This document shows positions 29,828-36,210 of a DNA stretch of 36,210 nucleotides, one piece after another. The notes beneath the pieces are model-generated. The model was not told where the DNA came from. It saw only the letters and a list, made by a program, of their open reading frames with translations, and ran no database searches. The position numbers and the translations under genes were made by a program. Each line of letters opens with the position of its first letter. Position 1 is the stretch's first letter. The stretch is from Pseudarthrobacter sp. Its GTDB lineage: Bacteria > Actinomycetota > Actinomycetes > Actinomycetales > Micrococcaceae. Where the stretch lies: the NCBI GenBank assembly GCA_031178005.1, contig JAPSJV010000027.1, positions 1 to 36,210 of the forward strand, in the 5' to 3' direction.

Positions 29828-31338
29828 GGTGTCACTTTCATGGTTGAGGTCTTTAGCGCGGCGCGCCACAGGTGCATGGTGGCGTAGGAGCGCCAGGGGC
29901 TGACTTCAAGGAAATCCGAAGCGAGTAGCGTTCCACTGGTTCCGGCGCTTGCTGCCAGGTTCCGCACACCGTTGCGGACGGCGGCGTCATTGGCCAGAAA
30001 AACGTCGGGGGAACCAAGTATGCGCATTGCCGCATAGCCCACCGTCCAGGGCCCGACGCCGGGTAGCGGCAGGAGCTTGTCCCGCAGCCCCGGAAGATCA
30101 TCGCCGTAGCCGAAGTCCAGTTCGCCGGAGGCCATGCGTTCGGCGGCGGTAATAAGGGAGTCGATCCGCCGTTGTGGACCGCGAAGGCAGCTGCGGCCAT
30201 GGGCGGCGATCTCCGCGGCCGTGGGAAACAACCGCGCCAGCCCTTCCGCCGGCGCGCCGCTGGCGCTGCCGATTCCGGCGAGTTCCGTCAGGGCTGTCCG
30301 GGCTGCAGCGACGGTAATCTGCTGTCCGATCATTGCCCGGACCAGGAGTTCCTGGGGATCCACGGCCCCGGGCATCCGGATGCCCGGAAACGCTGCGACA
30401 GAGGCCGCAAGCCGTGGGTCCACGGTCAGGACGGCATCAACTGCCAGCGGATCGGCGTCGAGGTCAAAAAGCCTCCTGACCCTGCTGAGGAGTGCCGACA
30501 GGTCGCGAAGGTCCACTGCGTCCACCGTCAGCGTCAGCTTGGCGGGGGCACCTGGCCGCCTGCCGCCGTCGTACTCCACGTGGAAGGCGGCATCGCCGTG
30601 CGGAAGCCGCAGCGTCCGGGCATAGCTTGTGTCATGTCCCGACTCGATGCCCGGAATCGCCCGGACGGCCAGGAAACTGAACACCCCGGGGTCAAACGGC
30701 TCGCGGACGGGCAGGTTAAGGGTGAGCGCGGTGGCGGCCGTAGCCGGGACAGGCTGATGGTGGCGTGCCGTGGCCCGAAGTGCTGTGGGCGTCATGGCGA
30801 ACACCTCGCCGATCGTCTCGTTGAACTGCCGCACGCTGCTGAATCCGGCTGCGAAGGCGACGTCCACGATCTTCATGGACGTGGACACCAGGAGCGTGCG
30901 GGCGGTCTGCGCGCGGCTGGCCCTTGCCAGGGACAGCGGGCCGGCGCCCAGCTCCTGGCCAAGGATCCGGTTCAGCTGCCGGGCGGAATAGCCGAGCCGC
31001 GCGGCGAGGCCTTCAACGCCATCACGGTTGATGACGCCGTCGTTGATCAGGCGCATGGCGCGGCCGGCAATGTCCTGCCGGACGTTCCAGGCCGGCGTTC
31101 CGGGAACGGCCTCCGGAAGGCAGCGTTTGCAGGCGCGATAGCCGGCCTCGTGGGCAGCCGCGGAGGTTTCGTAGAAGGTGACGTTGGCGGCTTGCGGCGT
31201 CCTGGCCGGACAGGACGGGCGGCAGTAAATGCCCGTGCTGCGGACGGCAGTAAAGAACTGCCCATCAAACCGGGTGTCCCGGGTGTCGATTGCCCGATAG
31301 CGCTGCCAGAAGTCCATGGGTTCCATCCTGCCAGCCAT
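29824..31338 (-). CDS. Ada-type regulator fused to AlkA-type 3-methyladenine DNA glycosylase
   Basis: The 504-residue protein has three parts. Residues 1-80 form the Ada metal-binding domain with four cysteines (C39, C43, C70, C73); in E. coli Ada the first of these accepts methyl from phosphotriesters and switches the protein to an activator. Residues 85-190 are an AraC-type HTH. Residues 200-500 are an AlkA N-domain and HhH-GPD glycosylase with [20 protein letters not shown] and [13 protein letters not shown]. The Ogt domain of E. coli Ada is missing but is supplied by the next gene. It is divergent from the Mpg gene. ATG 31338 is likely, with ATGs four and seven codons further in as alternatives. 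Confidence 0.94.
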   Translation of the reverse strand: MAGRMEPMDFWQRYRAIDTRDTRFDGQFFTAVRSTGIYCRPSCPARTPQAANVTFYETSAAAHEAGYRACKRCLPEAVPGTPAWNVRQDIAGRAMRLINDGVINRDGVEGLAARLGYSARQLNRILGQELGAGPLSLARASRAQTARTLLVSTSMKIVDVAFAAGFSSVRQFNETIGEVFAMTPTALRATARHHQPVPATAATALTLNLPVREPFDPGVFSFLAVRAIPGIESGHDTSYARTLRLPHGDAAFHVEYDGGRRPGAPAKLTLTVDAVDLRDLSALLSRVRRLFDLDADPLAVDAVLTVDPRLAASVAAFPGIRMPGAVDPQELLVRAMIGQQITVAAARTALTELAGIGSASGAPAEGLARLFPTAAEIAAHGRSCLRGPQRRIDSLITAAERMASGELDFGYGDDLPGLRDKLLPLPGVGPWTVGYAAMRILGSPDVFLANDAAVRNGVRNLAASAGTSGTLLASDFLEVSPWRSYATMHLWRAALKTSTMKVTP

Positions 31339-31406
31339 CCAGCGGCCGGGCTAGCGGAAATCGGACACGGCCGTGGCGGGCTTGCAATCGGTATTGCGGC
31401 TCCAGT

Positions 31407-31418
31407 TAGAGTCGGAGG
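31407..31418 (+). promoter_or_regulatory. Leaderless-type -10 (TAGAGT) at the Mpg gene
   Basis: TAGAGT at 31407-31412, then CGGAGG, then ATG 31419. The GGAGG abuts the ATG with no spacer, too close to act as a Shine-Dalgarno, so a leaderless transcript is more likely. Confidence 0.45.
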
Positions 31419-32075
31419 ATGAGCGATTCGAATGTTCAGCCGGCCAGTCCTGAGATGATCCGGGAACTGTTGGCGGACGATGCGCGGGTAGTAGCCACCC
31501 GGCTCTTGGGCGCCGTCCTGACCCATCACGATCACGCGGGAACGGTGTCAATCCGGTTGTCGGAGGTGGAAGCCTACCTGGGCCCGCACGATTCCGAATT
31601 TCCGGACCCGGGGTCCCATACCTACCGTGGCCAGACGCCGAGGAATACTCCGATGTTTGGCCCGCCCGGGCATCTGTACGTCTATTTCACCTATGGGATG
31701 CACTACTGCGCCAACATCGTCTGCGGTCCGGCTGGCACCGCGTCGGGAGTGCTTCTCCGCGCGGGAAGTGTGGTGGATGGCCTGGAGCTGGCGCGTGCCC
31801 GGCGGCCGGTCTCGAAGCGCGATTCAGACCTTGCCAGCGGTCCGGCCCGTCTGGCCACCGTACTGGGGCTAACGACGGCGGACAGCGGCCGGGATGCCTT
31901 GGCGCACCCTTTTGAGCTGGTGCTTCCGCCGGAGCCGGCCGTCGAGATCGGTTCCGGACCGAGGGTGGGTGTTGCGGGCCATGGCGGCACGGCCAACTAT
32001 CCCTGGCGGTTCTGGCTGCCCGGTGACCCCTCGGTTTCCCGGTACAAGGCCGCCAAACCGCGGCCAGTTCGGTGA
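31419..32075 (+). CDS. 3-methyladenine DNA glycosylase, AAG/Mpg family
   Basis: The 218-residue enzyme excises alkylated and deaminated purines such as 3-methyladenine, 7-methylguanine and hypoxanthine. AAG marks are LSEVEAYLGPHDSEFP (with the catalytic glutamate in EVEAY), HTYRGQTPRNTPMFGPPGHLYVYFTYGMHYCANIV, and LASGPARLATVLGL. Length is normal for the bacterial form. It is divergent from ada-alkA/ogt across 80 bases, so three enzymes with overlapping alkylation-repair roles lie together. Control by the Ada-type protein is possible but no binding site is known to me. Confidence 0.94.
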   Translation: MSDSNVQPASPEMIRELLADDARVVATRLLGAVLTHHDHAGTVSIRLSEVEAYLGPHDSEFPDPGSHTYRGQTPRNTPMFGPPGHLYVYFTYGMHYCANIVCGPAGTASGVLLRAGSVVDGLELARARRPVSKRDSDLASGPARLATVLGLTTADSGRDALAHPFELVLPPEPAVEIGSGPRVGVAGHGGTANYPWRFWLPGDPSVSRYKAAKPRPVR

Positions 32076-32145
32076 CACCCGTGCAGGCCGTCTTCGCCCG
32101 CCCGGGCAAACGGCGCTGTTTCCGCCGCGTTAATCAAAATGGCTG

Positions 32146-32179
32146 TAGAATGGACGGTCCGTATTTTGCGATAGGGGAA
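32146..32179 (+). promoter_or_regulatory. helD promoter and ribosome binding site
   Basis: TGTAGAAT gives a -10 hexamer TAGAAT at 32146-32151 with TG directly before it. AGGGGAA (32173-32179) lies seven bases before the ATG at 32187, so this gene has a leader, unlike several neighbours. No good -35 is seen. Confidence 0.5.
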
Positions 32180-32186
32180 CGCCTCA

Positions 32187-34415
32187 ATGCTCGACGCTGA
32201 TTTGGTCCACGAACGGACCTACGTTGCCGGTTTATATGCCCGGCTTGATGAGTTGCGCGCCGAAAAGCGCGACCAACTGGCCACCGTGCGGCGCGCAGGC
32301 GGTGTGGGCACCATGCAGAACGTTTCGGAACGTGACGCCTTCGCGGCACTGTACGAGGACCGCCTGGCCCAGCTTGACGCCGTCGACGACCGCCTGGTTT
32401 TTGGCCGCCTGGACCTGGACTCGGGTGAAGCCCAGTACATTGGCCGGATCGGCCTGACCACCGAAGACCTGCAACGGCTGATGGTGGACTGGCGCGCGCC
32501 CGAAGCCGGGCACTTCTATCAGGCCACCGCTTTCGACAGGCAGGGTGTCCGCCGTCGCCGGCACCTGATCCTGCAGGGCCGCGAAGTGAAGGCGATTGAG
32601 GACGACGTCCTGGATCCGGACATGCTTTCCGATGCCGATTCCCTCCAGGGCGAGGGCGCCCTGCTCGCAGCCCTGAACTCCAAGCGCACCGGGCGGATGT
32701 CGGACATCGTCGGCACGATCCAGTCCGAACAGGACCGGATTATCCGGTCGTCTATTTCCGGTGCCCTTGTGGTCCAGGGCGGCCCCGGTACCGGCAAGAC
32801 TGCCGTTGCGCTGCACCGTGCCGCCTACCTGCTCTACACGCACCGGGAACGGCTGAAGACCGCCGGCGTGCTGCTGGTGGGGCCGTCGTCGTCGTTTATG
32901 AAGTACATCGAGAGGGTTCTTCCCTCCCTTGGCGAGACCGGTGTAGTGATGGCCAGCCTGGGCCGACTGATGCCCGGGATCCAGGCCGTCCCGGAGCCTG
33001 AGGGTGCAGTAGCTGCCCTCAAGGGCCGGCTGGACATGGCCGAGGTCGTGGCAAATGCCGTGGCCAACCGGCAACGCACGCCGGCTCAGGACCGGATCCT
33101 CGAAGTCGACGGCCGGCGCCTGGTCCTCACTCCGCGCCAGGTGCGCCGGGCCCGGGAGCGCGCACGTTCCACCGGCAAGCCGCACAACGAGGCCAGGCTC
33201 ACGTTTGTCAAAATCCTGCTGCGTGAACTCACTGAACAGCTCACCGAGATTGTTGAAGCAGGCAGCCTGGGCAACAACGCCGACCGTTCCTATCTGGCCG
33301 AAGATGTCCGCAGCGCCAAGGATGTCCGGATTGCCTTGAACCTGTGCTGGATGCCGATGACGCCCACCAAGCTCATTGCTGAACTGTTCAGCAAGCCTGC
33401 AATCCTCGAGGCTTGCACCCCCCGTTTGACGCCGGCGGAACGGGCCCTGCTGGCCCGCCCCGTGGATGCGCCGTGGACCGAGTCCGACGTGCCGCTGCTG
33501 GATGAGGCTGCCGAGCTCCTGGGCGAACTTGATCCTGCGGCCGGCCGCAGCCTTGCGCAGCAGGAGAACGATCGCGCCCGCGACCTCGCCAACGCCAAGC
33601 AGACCTTGGTCAACATGGAAGAGGCCGGCTACAACGTGTTGATGACGGCCGAAGAACTGATGGACCAGAACCAGGAGCGCGAGACCCGCCAGACGGCTGC
33701 GGAGCGCGCCACCAGTGACAGGACCTGGGCGTTTGGCCACATTGTGGTGGATGAGGCACAGGAGTTGTCGCCTATGCAGTGGCGTCTCCTGGTCCGCCGG
33801 TGCCCGCTCAAATCGTTCACGATCGTTGGCGACATTGCGCAGACCAGTTCGGTGGCGGGCGCCAACTCATGGCAGTCGGCACTTGGTCCACTCTTTGGCG
33901 ACCGCTGGCAGATGGAGGAGTTGACGGTTAACTACCGGACGCCGTCGCAGATTGCCGAAGCCGCCGTGCGTATGGCCAACGCCGCCGGCCTGGTGGTGTC
34001 CGCTCCCAAGGCGGTCCGCGAGGGCAAATGGTCACCGGTTATCGACCGCGTCGCGCCGGAGGCCATGATGGACAGCCTCCTGGCAGCCCTGCCGGAGGAA
34101 CTGGAAGTGCTCGACGGCGGCCTCCTGGCCGTTATCGCAGAGGGTGAACTGCTGCAGCAGGCCACCACTGCGCTGCGCAATGCCTATGGCAAGCGTGTTG
34201 GCACGGGAGCCGGCAGTTACGCGCAGGACATCGTGGTGATCAGCCCCAGGGAAGCCAAGGGGCTGGAATTCGACGGCGTGATCATCCTTGAGCCCTCGGC
34301 ACTGCTGAACCAGGAGCACGGGCGCGTGGGTGACCTTTATGTCGCCATGACCAGGGCCACGCAACGGCTGCGGCTTATTGCCGCTGGTGAGGTACCGGCA
34401 GGCATCGAGCGCTGA
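32187..34415 (+). CDS. helD: HelD-type RNA polymerase recycling ATPase (UvrD-like)
   Basis: The 742-residue protein has an N-terminal helical arm (about 1-65, VHERTYVAGLYARLDELRAE), the YIGRIGLTTED...VDWRAPEAGHFYQAT segment typical of HelD, Walker A GGPGTGKT at about 198-205, Walker B VDEAQELSP near 520, and a C-terminal superfamily-1 domain ending VAMTRATQRL. HelD inserts its arm into RNA polymerase and, with ATP, frees stalled or DNA-bound enzyme. Related HelR proteins of actinobacteria give rifamycin tolerance. It is not a DNA helicase in the strict sense. tyrS follows after 35 bases. Confidence 0.93.
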   Translation: MLDADLVHERTYVAGLYARLDELRAEKRDQLATVRRAGGVGTMQNVSERDAFAALYEDRLAQLDAVDDRLVFGRLDLDSGEAQYIGRIGLTTEDLQRLMVDWRAPEAGHFYQATAFDRQGVRRRRHLILQGREVKAIEDDVLDPDMLSDADSLQGEGALLAALNSKRTGRMSDIVGTIQSEQDRIIRSSISGALVVQGGPGTGKTAVALHRAAYLLYTHRERLKTAGVLLVGPSSSFMKYIERVLPSLGETGVVMASLGRLMPGIQAVPEPEGAVAALKGRLDMAEVVANAVANRQRTPAQDRILEVDGRRLVLTPRQVRRARERARSTGKPHNEARLTFVKILLRELTEQLTEIVEAGSLGNNADRSYLAEDVRSAKDVRIALNLCWMPMTPTKLIAELFSKPAILEACTPRLTPAERALLARPVDAPWTESDVPLLDEAAELLGELDPAAGRSLAQQENDRARDLANAKQTLVNMEEAGYNVLMTAEELMDQNQERETRQTAAERATSDRTWAFGHIVVDEAQELSPMQWRLLVRRCPLKSFTIVGDIAQTSSVAGANSWQSALGPLFGDRWQMEELTVNYRTPSQIAEAAVRMANAAGLVVSAPKAVREGKWSPVIDRVAPEAMMDSLLAALPEELEVLDGGLLAVIAEGELLQQATTALRNAYGKRVGTGAGSYAQDIVVISPREAKGLEFDGVIILEPSALLNQEHGRVGDLYVAMTRATQRLRLIAAGEVPAGIER

Positions 34416-34421
34416 GCCCGG

Positions 34422-34457
34422 GCGGCACGATTCCTGCTAACTTAGGAATCGTGCCGC
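34422..34457. promoter_or_regulatory. Perfect 14-bp inverted repeat enclosing the tyrS -10 and start codon
   Basis: GCGGCACGATTCCT (34422-34435) and AGGAATCGTGCCGC (34444-34457) are exact complements around GCTAACTT. The -10 hexamer TAACTT (34438-34443) is in the spacer, and GTG 34451 lies in the right arm, seven bases later. It begins six bases after the helD stop. It could be a helD 3' hairpin or an operator for tyrS. No T-tract follows. Confidence 0.85.
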
Positions 34458-35758
34458 AACTCAACAACCTCGAATCCCAGCAGAACGACGCCTCCTTTGC
34501 CAATGTTTGGCAGGAACTCAAATGGCGCGGTCTGATCCACGTATCCACCGATGAAGCAGAGCTGGAAAAGCTCCTCTCGGGTGACCCCATCACGTATTAC
34601 TGCGGATTCGATCCCACCGCTCCCAGCTTGCACCTGGGAAACCTGGTGCAGCTGCTGGTGCTTCGCCGCCTGCAGCTTGCGGGCCACAAACCGCTGGGCC
34701 TCGTGGGTGGTTCCACCGGACTAATCGGCGATCCGCGTCCGACGGCGGAGCGCACCTTGAACACCAGGGATACTGTCAACGAATGGGTTGGCTACCTCCA
34801 GGGCCAAGTCAGCCGGTTCCTGAGCTTTGAAGGCGGCAACGCTGCCCGGATCGTCAACAACCTGGACTGGACCGCGCCGCTGTCCGCCATCGACTTCCTC
34901 CGCGAGATCGGCAAGCACTTCCGCGTGGGCACCATGCTTCGCAAGGATGCCGTCGCGTCTCGCCTGAACTCCGAAGAAGGCATCAGCTACACGGAGTTCA
35001 GCTACCAGATCCTGCAGGGGATGGACTACCTGCAGCTGTACCGCGATTACAACTGCGTGTTGCAGACGGGCGGCTCGGACCAGTGGGGCAACCTGACCAG
35101 CGGGACCGAACTTATCCGCAAGGTTGAGGGAAAGAGTGTCCACGCGCTGGGCACACCCCTGATCACCAACTCGGATGGATCCAAGTTCGGCAAGAGCGAG
35201 GGCAACGCCATCTGGCTCGACGCCGCCATGTGCAGCCCCTACGCCTTCTACCAGTTCTGGGTAAATACTGCAGATGCCGACGTCGTTGACCGGCTCAAGA
35301 TCTTTACGTTCCTTTCGCGGGCAGAGATTGAGGAGCTGGCGCAGCAGGTCGCGGAGAAGCCGTTTGCCCGCGAAGGCCAGCGCCGGCTCGCCTTCGAGGT
35401 GACGTCACTGGTGCATGGAGTGGAAGCCACTGAAAAGGTCATCGCGGCTTCAGCTGCGGTGTTTGGCAATGGCGATCTCTCCGTCCTGGATGAAGAGACC
35501 CTTGCAGCTGCCACCTCCGAGCTGCCTTCGGCTGTTGTTGGCGTGGATGGCCTGGGAATTGTCGACCTCCTTGTGGCGTCCGGCCTGTCGGACAGTAAGT
35601 CTGCTGCGCGCCGGACCGTGGGGGAGGGCGGTGCCTACGTGAACAACGGCAAGGTTTCCGATCCGGATGCTGTTGTTGAAACAGCGCAGCTGCTGCACGG
35701 AAAGTACTTGCTCCTTCGGAAGGGCAAGAAGAACCTGGCCACTGTCCGCGTGGGCTGA
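34451..35758 (+). CDS. tyrS: Tyrosyl-tRNA synthetase
   Basis: This class I synthetase charges tRNA-Tyr. In the 435 residues, YCGFDPTAPSLHLGNL holds the HIGH-type motif (HLGN), QTGGSDQWGNLTSG is the tyrosine site, and KFGKSEG is the KMSKS motif. The C-terminal S4-like domain (about 365-430) has VDLLVASGLSDSKSAARR and GGAYVNNGKV. The GTG at 34451 gives a 30-residue lead to the conserved WRGLIHVSTDE, as in related actinobacteria, with no Shine-Dalgarno but a -10 seven bases upstream. It is immediately upstream of the rRNA promoter region. Confidence 0.97.
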   Translation: MPQLNNLESQQNDASFANVWQELKWRGLIHVSTDEAELEKLLSGDPITYYCGFDPTAPSLHLGNLVQLLVLRRLQLAGHKPLGLVGGSTGLIGDPRPTAERTLNTRDTVNEWVGYLQGQVSRFLSFEGGNAARIVNNLDWTAPLSAIDFLREIGKHFRVGTMLRKDAVASRLNSEEGISYTEFSYQILQGMDYLQLYRDYNCVLQTGGSDQWGNLTSGTELIRKVEGKSVHALGTPLITNSDGSKFGKSEGNAIWLDAAMCSPYAFYQFWVNTADADVVDRLKIFTFLSRAEIEELAQQVAEKPFAREGQRRLAFEVTSLVHGVEATEKVIAASAAVFGNGDLSVLDEETLAAATSELPSAVVGVDGLGIVDLLVASGLSDSKSAARRTVGEGGAYVNNGKVSDPDAVVETAQLLHGKYLLLRKGKKNLATVRVG

Positions 35759-35778
35759 ACCGGGGCCGTTTCCGCCCC

Positions 35779-35841
35779 TTGACTTGACGAATACACGCTT
35801 CCCCCGGCCGACTTGCACGGCTGTGGGGGAGCGTGTATTGT
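35779..35841 (+). promoter_or_regulatory. rRNA operon promoter P1 within an inverted repeat
   Basis: TTGCAC (35813-35818), a 17-base spacer and TATTGT (35836-35841) make a good sigma-A promoter with a start near 35848. The arms AATACACGCTTCCCCC (35790-35805) and GGGGGAGCGTGTATT (35825-35839) pair over 15 bases with one bulge, with the -35 in the loop. The hairpin followed by GTTTTCT may also terminate tyrS, whose stop is 31 bases before the left arm. Confidence 0.7.
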
Positions 35842-36210
35842 TTTCTGAGTCGCCGCCACTGAGTGGCGACCACCCCACCAAACACGAAGCACATTCAAAC
35901 AACGCCTGGCGTGGAATGAAAAGATTGCTTCGCATTTTGCTGGGGAAATACTTTTCATTGAGTGAATATCCGGTAAAATCCGGGATTTGCAAAATGAAAA
36001 AGTATGAAATAAGATTGAAACATCGCAGCGAAGAAATACGGAATAAAGAATTCGAATACGAATTGATTCCGGGAATATTCGAATGTGTCTGTTGTTTGAG
36101 AACTCAATAGTGTGCCAAGTTTATTGATACCGATTTATTTATATGAATTGGTTGTTTTTGACCGGGCCTGTGCCGCCCCTGTGGTGTGGGTCTGGTTTTT
36201 TTCAGCTGGT
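35842..36210 (+). ncRNA. Pre-16S rRNA leader with boxA-like antitermination signal
   Basis: There is no protein gene after tyrS. A hairpin CGCCAC-TGA-GTGGCG (35854-35868) lies at the predicted 5' end from P1. TGTTTGAGAACTCAATAGTG at 36094-36113 is the conserved boxA-type element found ahead of 16S genes in actinobacteria. It is followed by the T-rich leader typical of Micrococcales (GATTTATTTATATGAATTGG, then GGTCTGGTTTTTTTCAGC). The 16S gene itself is not in the window and should begin within the next 100-200 bases. Confidence 0.75.
35987..36015 (+). promoter_or_regulatory. Second rRNA operon promoter
   Basis: TTGCAA (35987-35992), a 17-base spacer and TAAGAT (36010-36015), in an A/T-rich segment (about 35915-36090) unlike the rest of the window. 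TAAAAT at 35974-35979 is a further -10 candidate. Tandem promoters are usual ahead of rRNA operons. Confidence 0.6.

Noticed and set aside
32232..33740. 502-codon minus-strand frame
   Set aside because: Antisense to helD, which has intact Walker motifs. No ribosome binding site or domain is visible.
35759..36210. Short open frames after tyrS
   Set aside because: They cross promoter elements and the boxA-type leader, lack ribosome binding sites and have no conserved sequence. The region is better read as an rRNA leader.

Overview
The window reads as chromosome from a high-GC Gram-positive actinobacterium, most likely a member of the Micrococcaceae close to Arthrobacter or Pseudarthrobacter. 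The reasons are the codon use, the order infC-rpmI-rplT-TrmH / pheST / argCJBDFRGH / tyrS / rRNA operon, the Ala/Lys/Pro-rich tails on translation proteins, the many apparently leaderless genes, and dispersed repeats containing GGTTGAGCTTGTCGAA. The genus is inferred from recall, not from a search.

Region 1 (1-3180) holds translation genes: infC (its 5' end lies outside), rpmI, rplT with an unusual extra C-terminal domain, and a SpoU/TrmH-type RNA methyltransferase, closed by a strong hairpin. Region 2 (3200-7960) is accessory: a GlsB/YeaQ-type membrane protein, an MFS exporter, a NUDIX hydrolase, a radical SAM protein of the Rv2578c type with a LexA-like box on its promoter, a SIMPL protein and a small HExxH membrane protein. 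Region 3 (7963-11570) is pheS-pheT. Region 4 (11614-17797) is the most unusual: an Sfp-type phosphopantetheinyl transferase facing a 1343-residue epsilon-poly-L-lysine-synthase-like NRPS (A domain, carrier domain, six membrane segments alternating with three beta-helix domains). The NRPS is followed on the same strand by an M1 zinc aminopeptidase that carries a one-base frameshift.

Region 5 (17880-27812) is a quinone-oxidoreductase-like gene and then the complete arginine pathway from N-acetylglutamate, argC-J-B-D-F-R-G-H. ArgB, D, F and R are joined by overlapping stop/start codons, and the repressor ArgR lies inside the operon. Copies of a dispersed repeat have become part of argD (a 60-residue N-terminal extension) and argH (its start codon). 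A further copy supplies the stop codon of the downstream PNPOx gene. Region 6 (27813-32075) has a nested palindromic repeat, a PNPOx-family oxidase, a mycothiol-type isomerase homologue, and a divergent alkylation-repair pair: ogt plus ada-alkA on one side, AAG/Mpg glycosylase on the other. Region 7 (32146-36210) has a HelD-type RNA polymerase recycling ATPase, tyrS whose start codon sits in a perfect 14-bp inverted repeat, and a 450-base promoter/leader region with a boxA-like element. The 16S rRNA gene should begin just beyond the right edge.

Eight starts have a TANNNT hexamer ending exactly 6-7 bases upstream, the arrangement expected of leaderless transcripts. The radical SAM gene has the same spacing with a weaker hexamer. 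No tRNA, CRISPR array, insertion sequence or prophage was seen.
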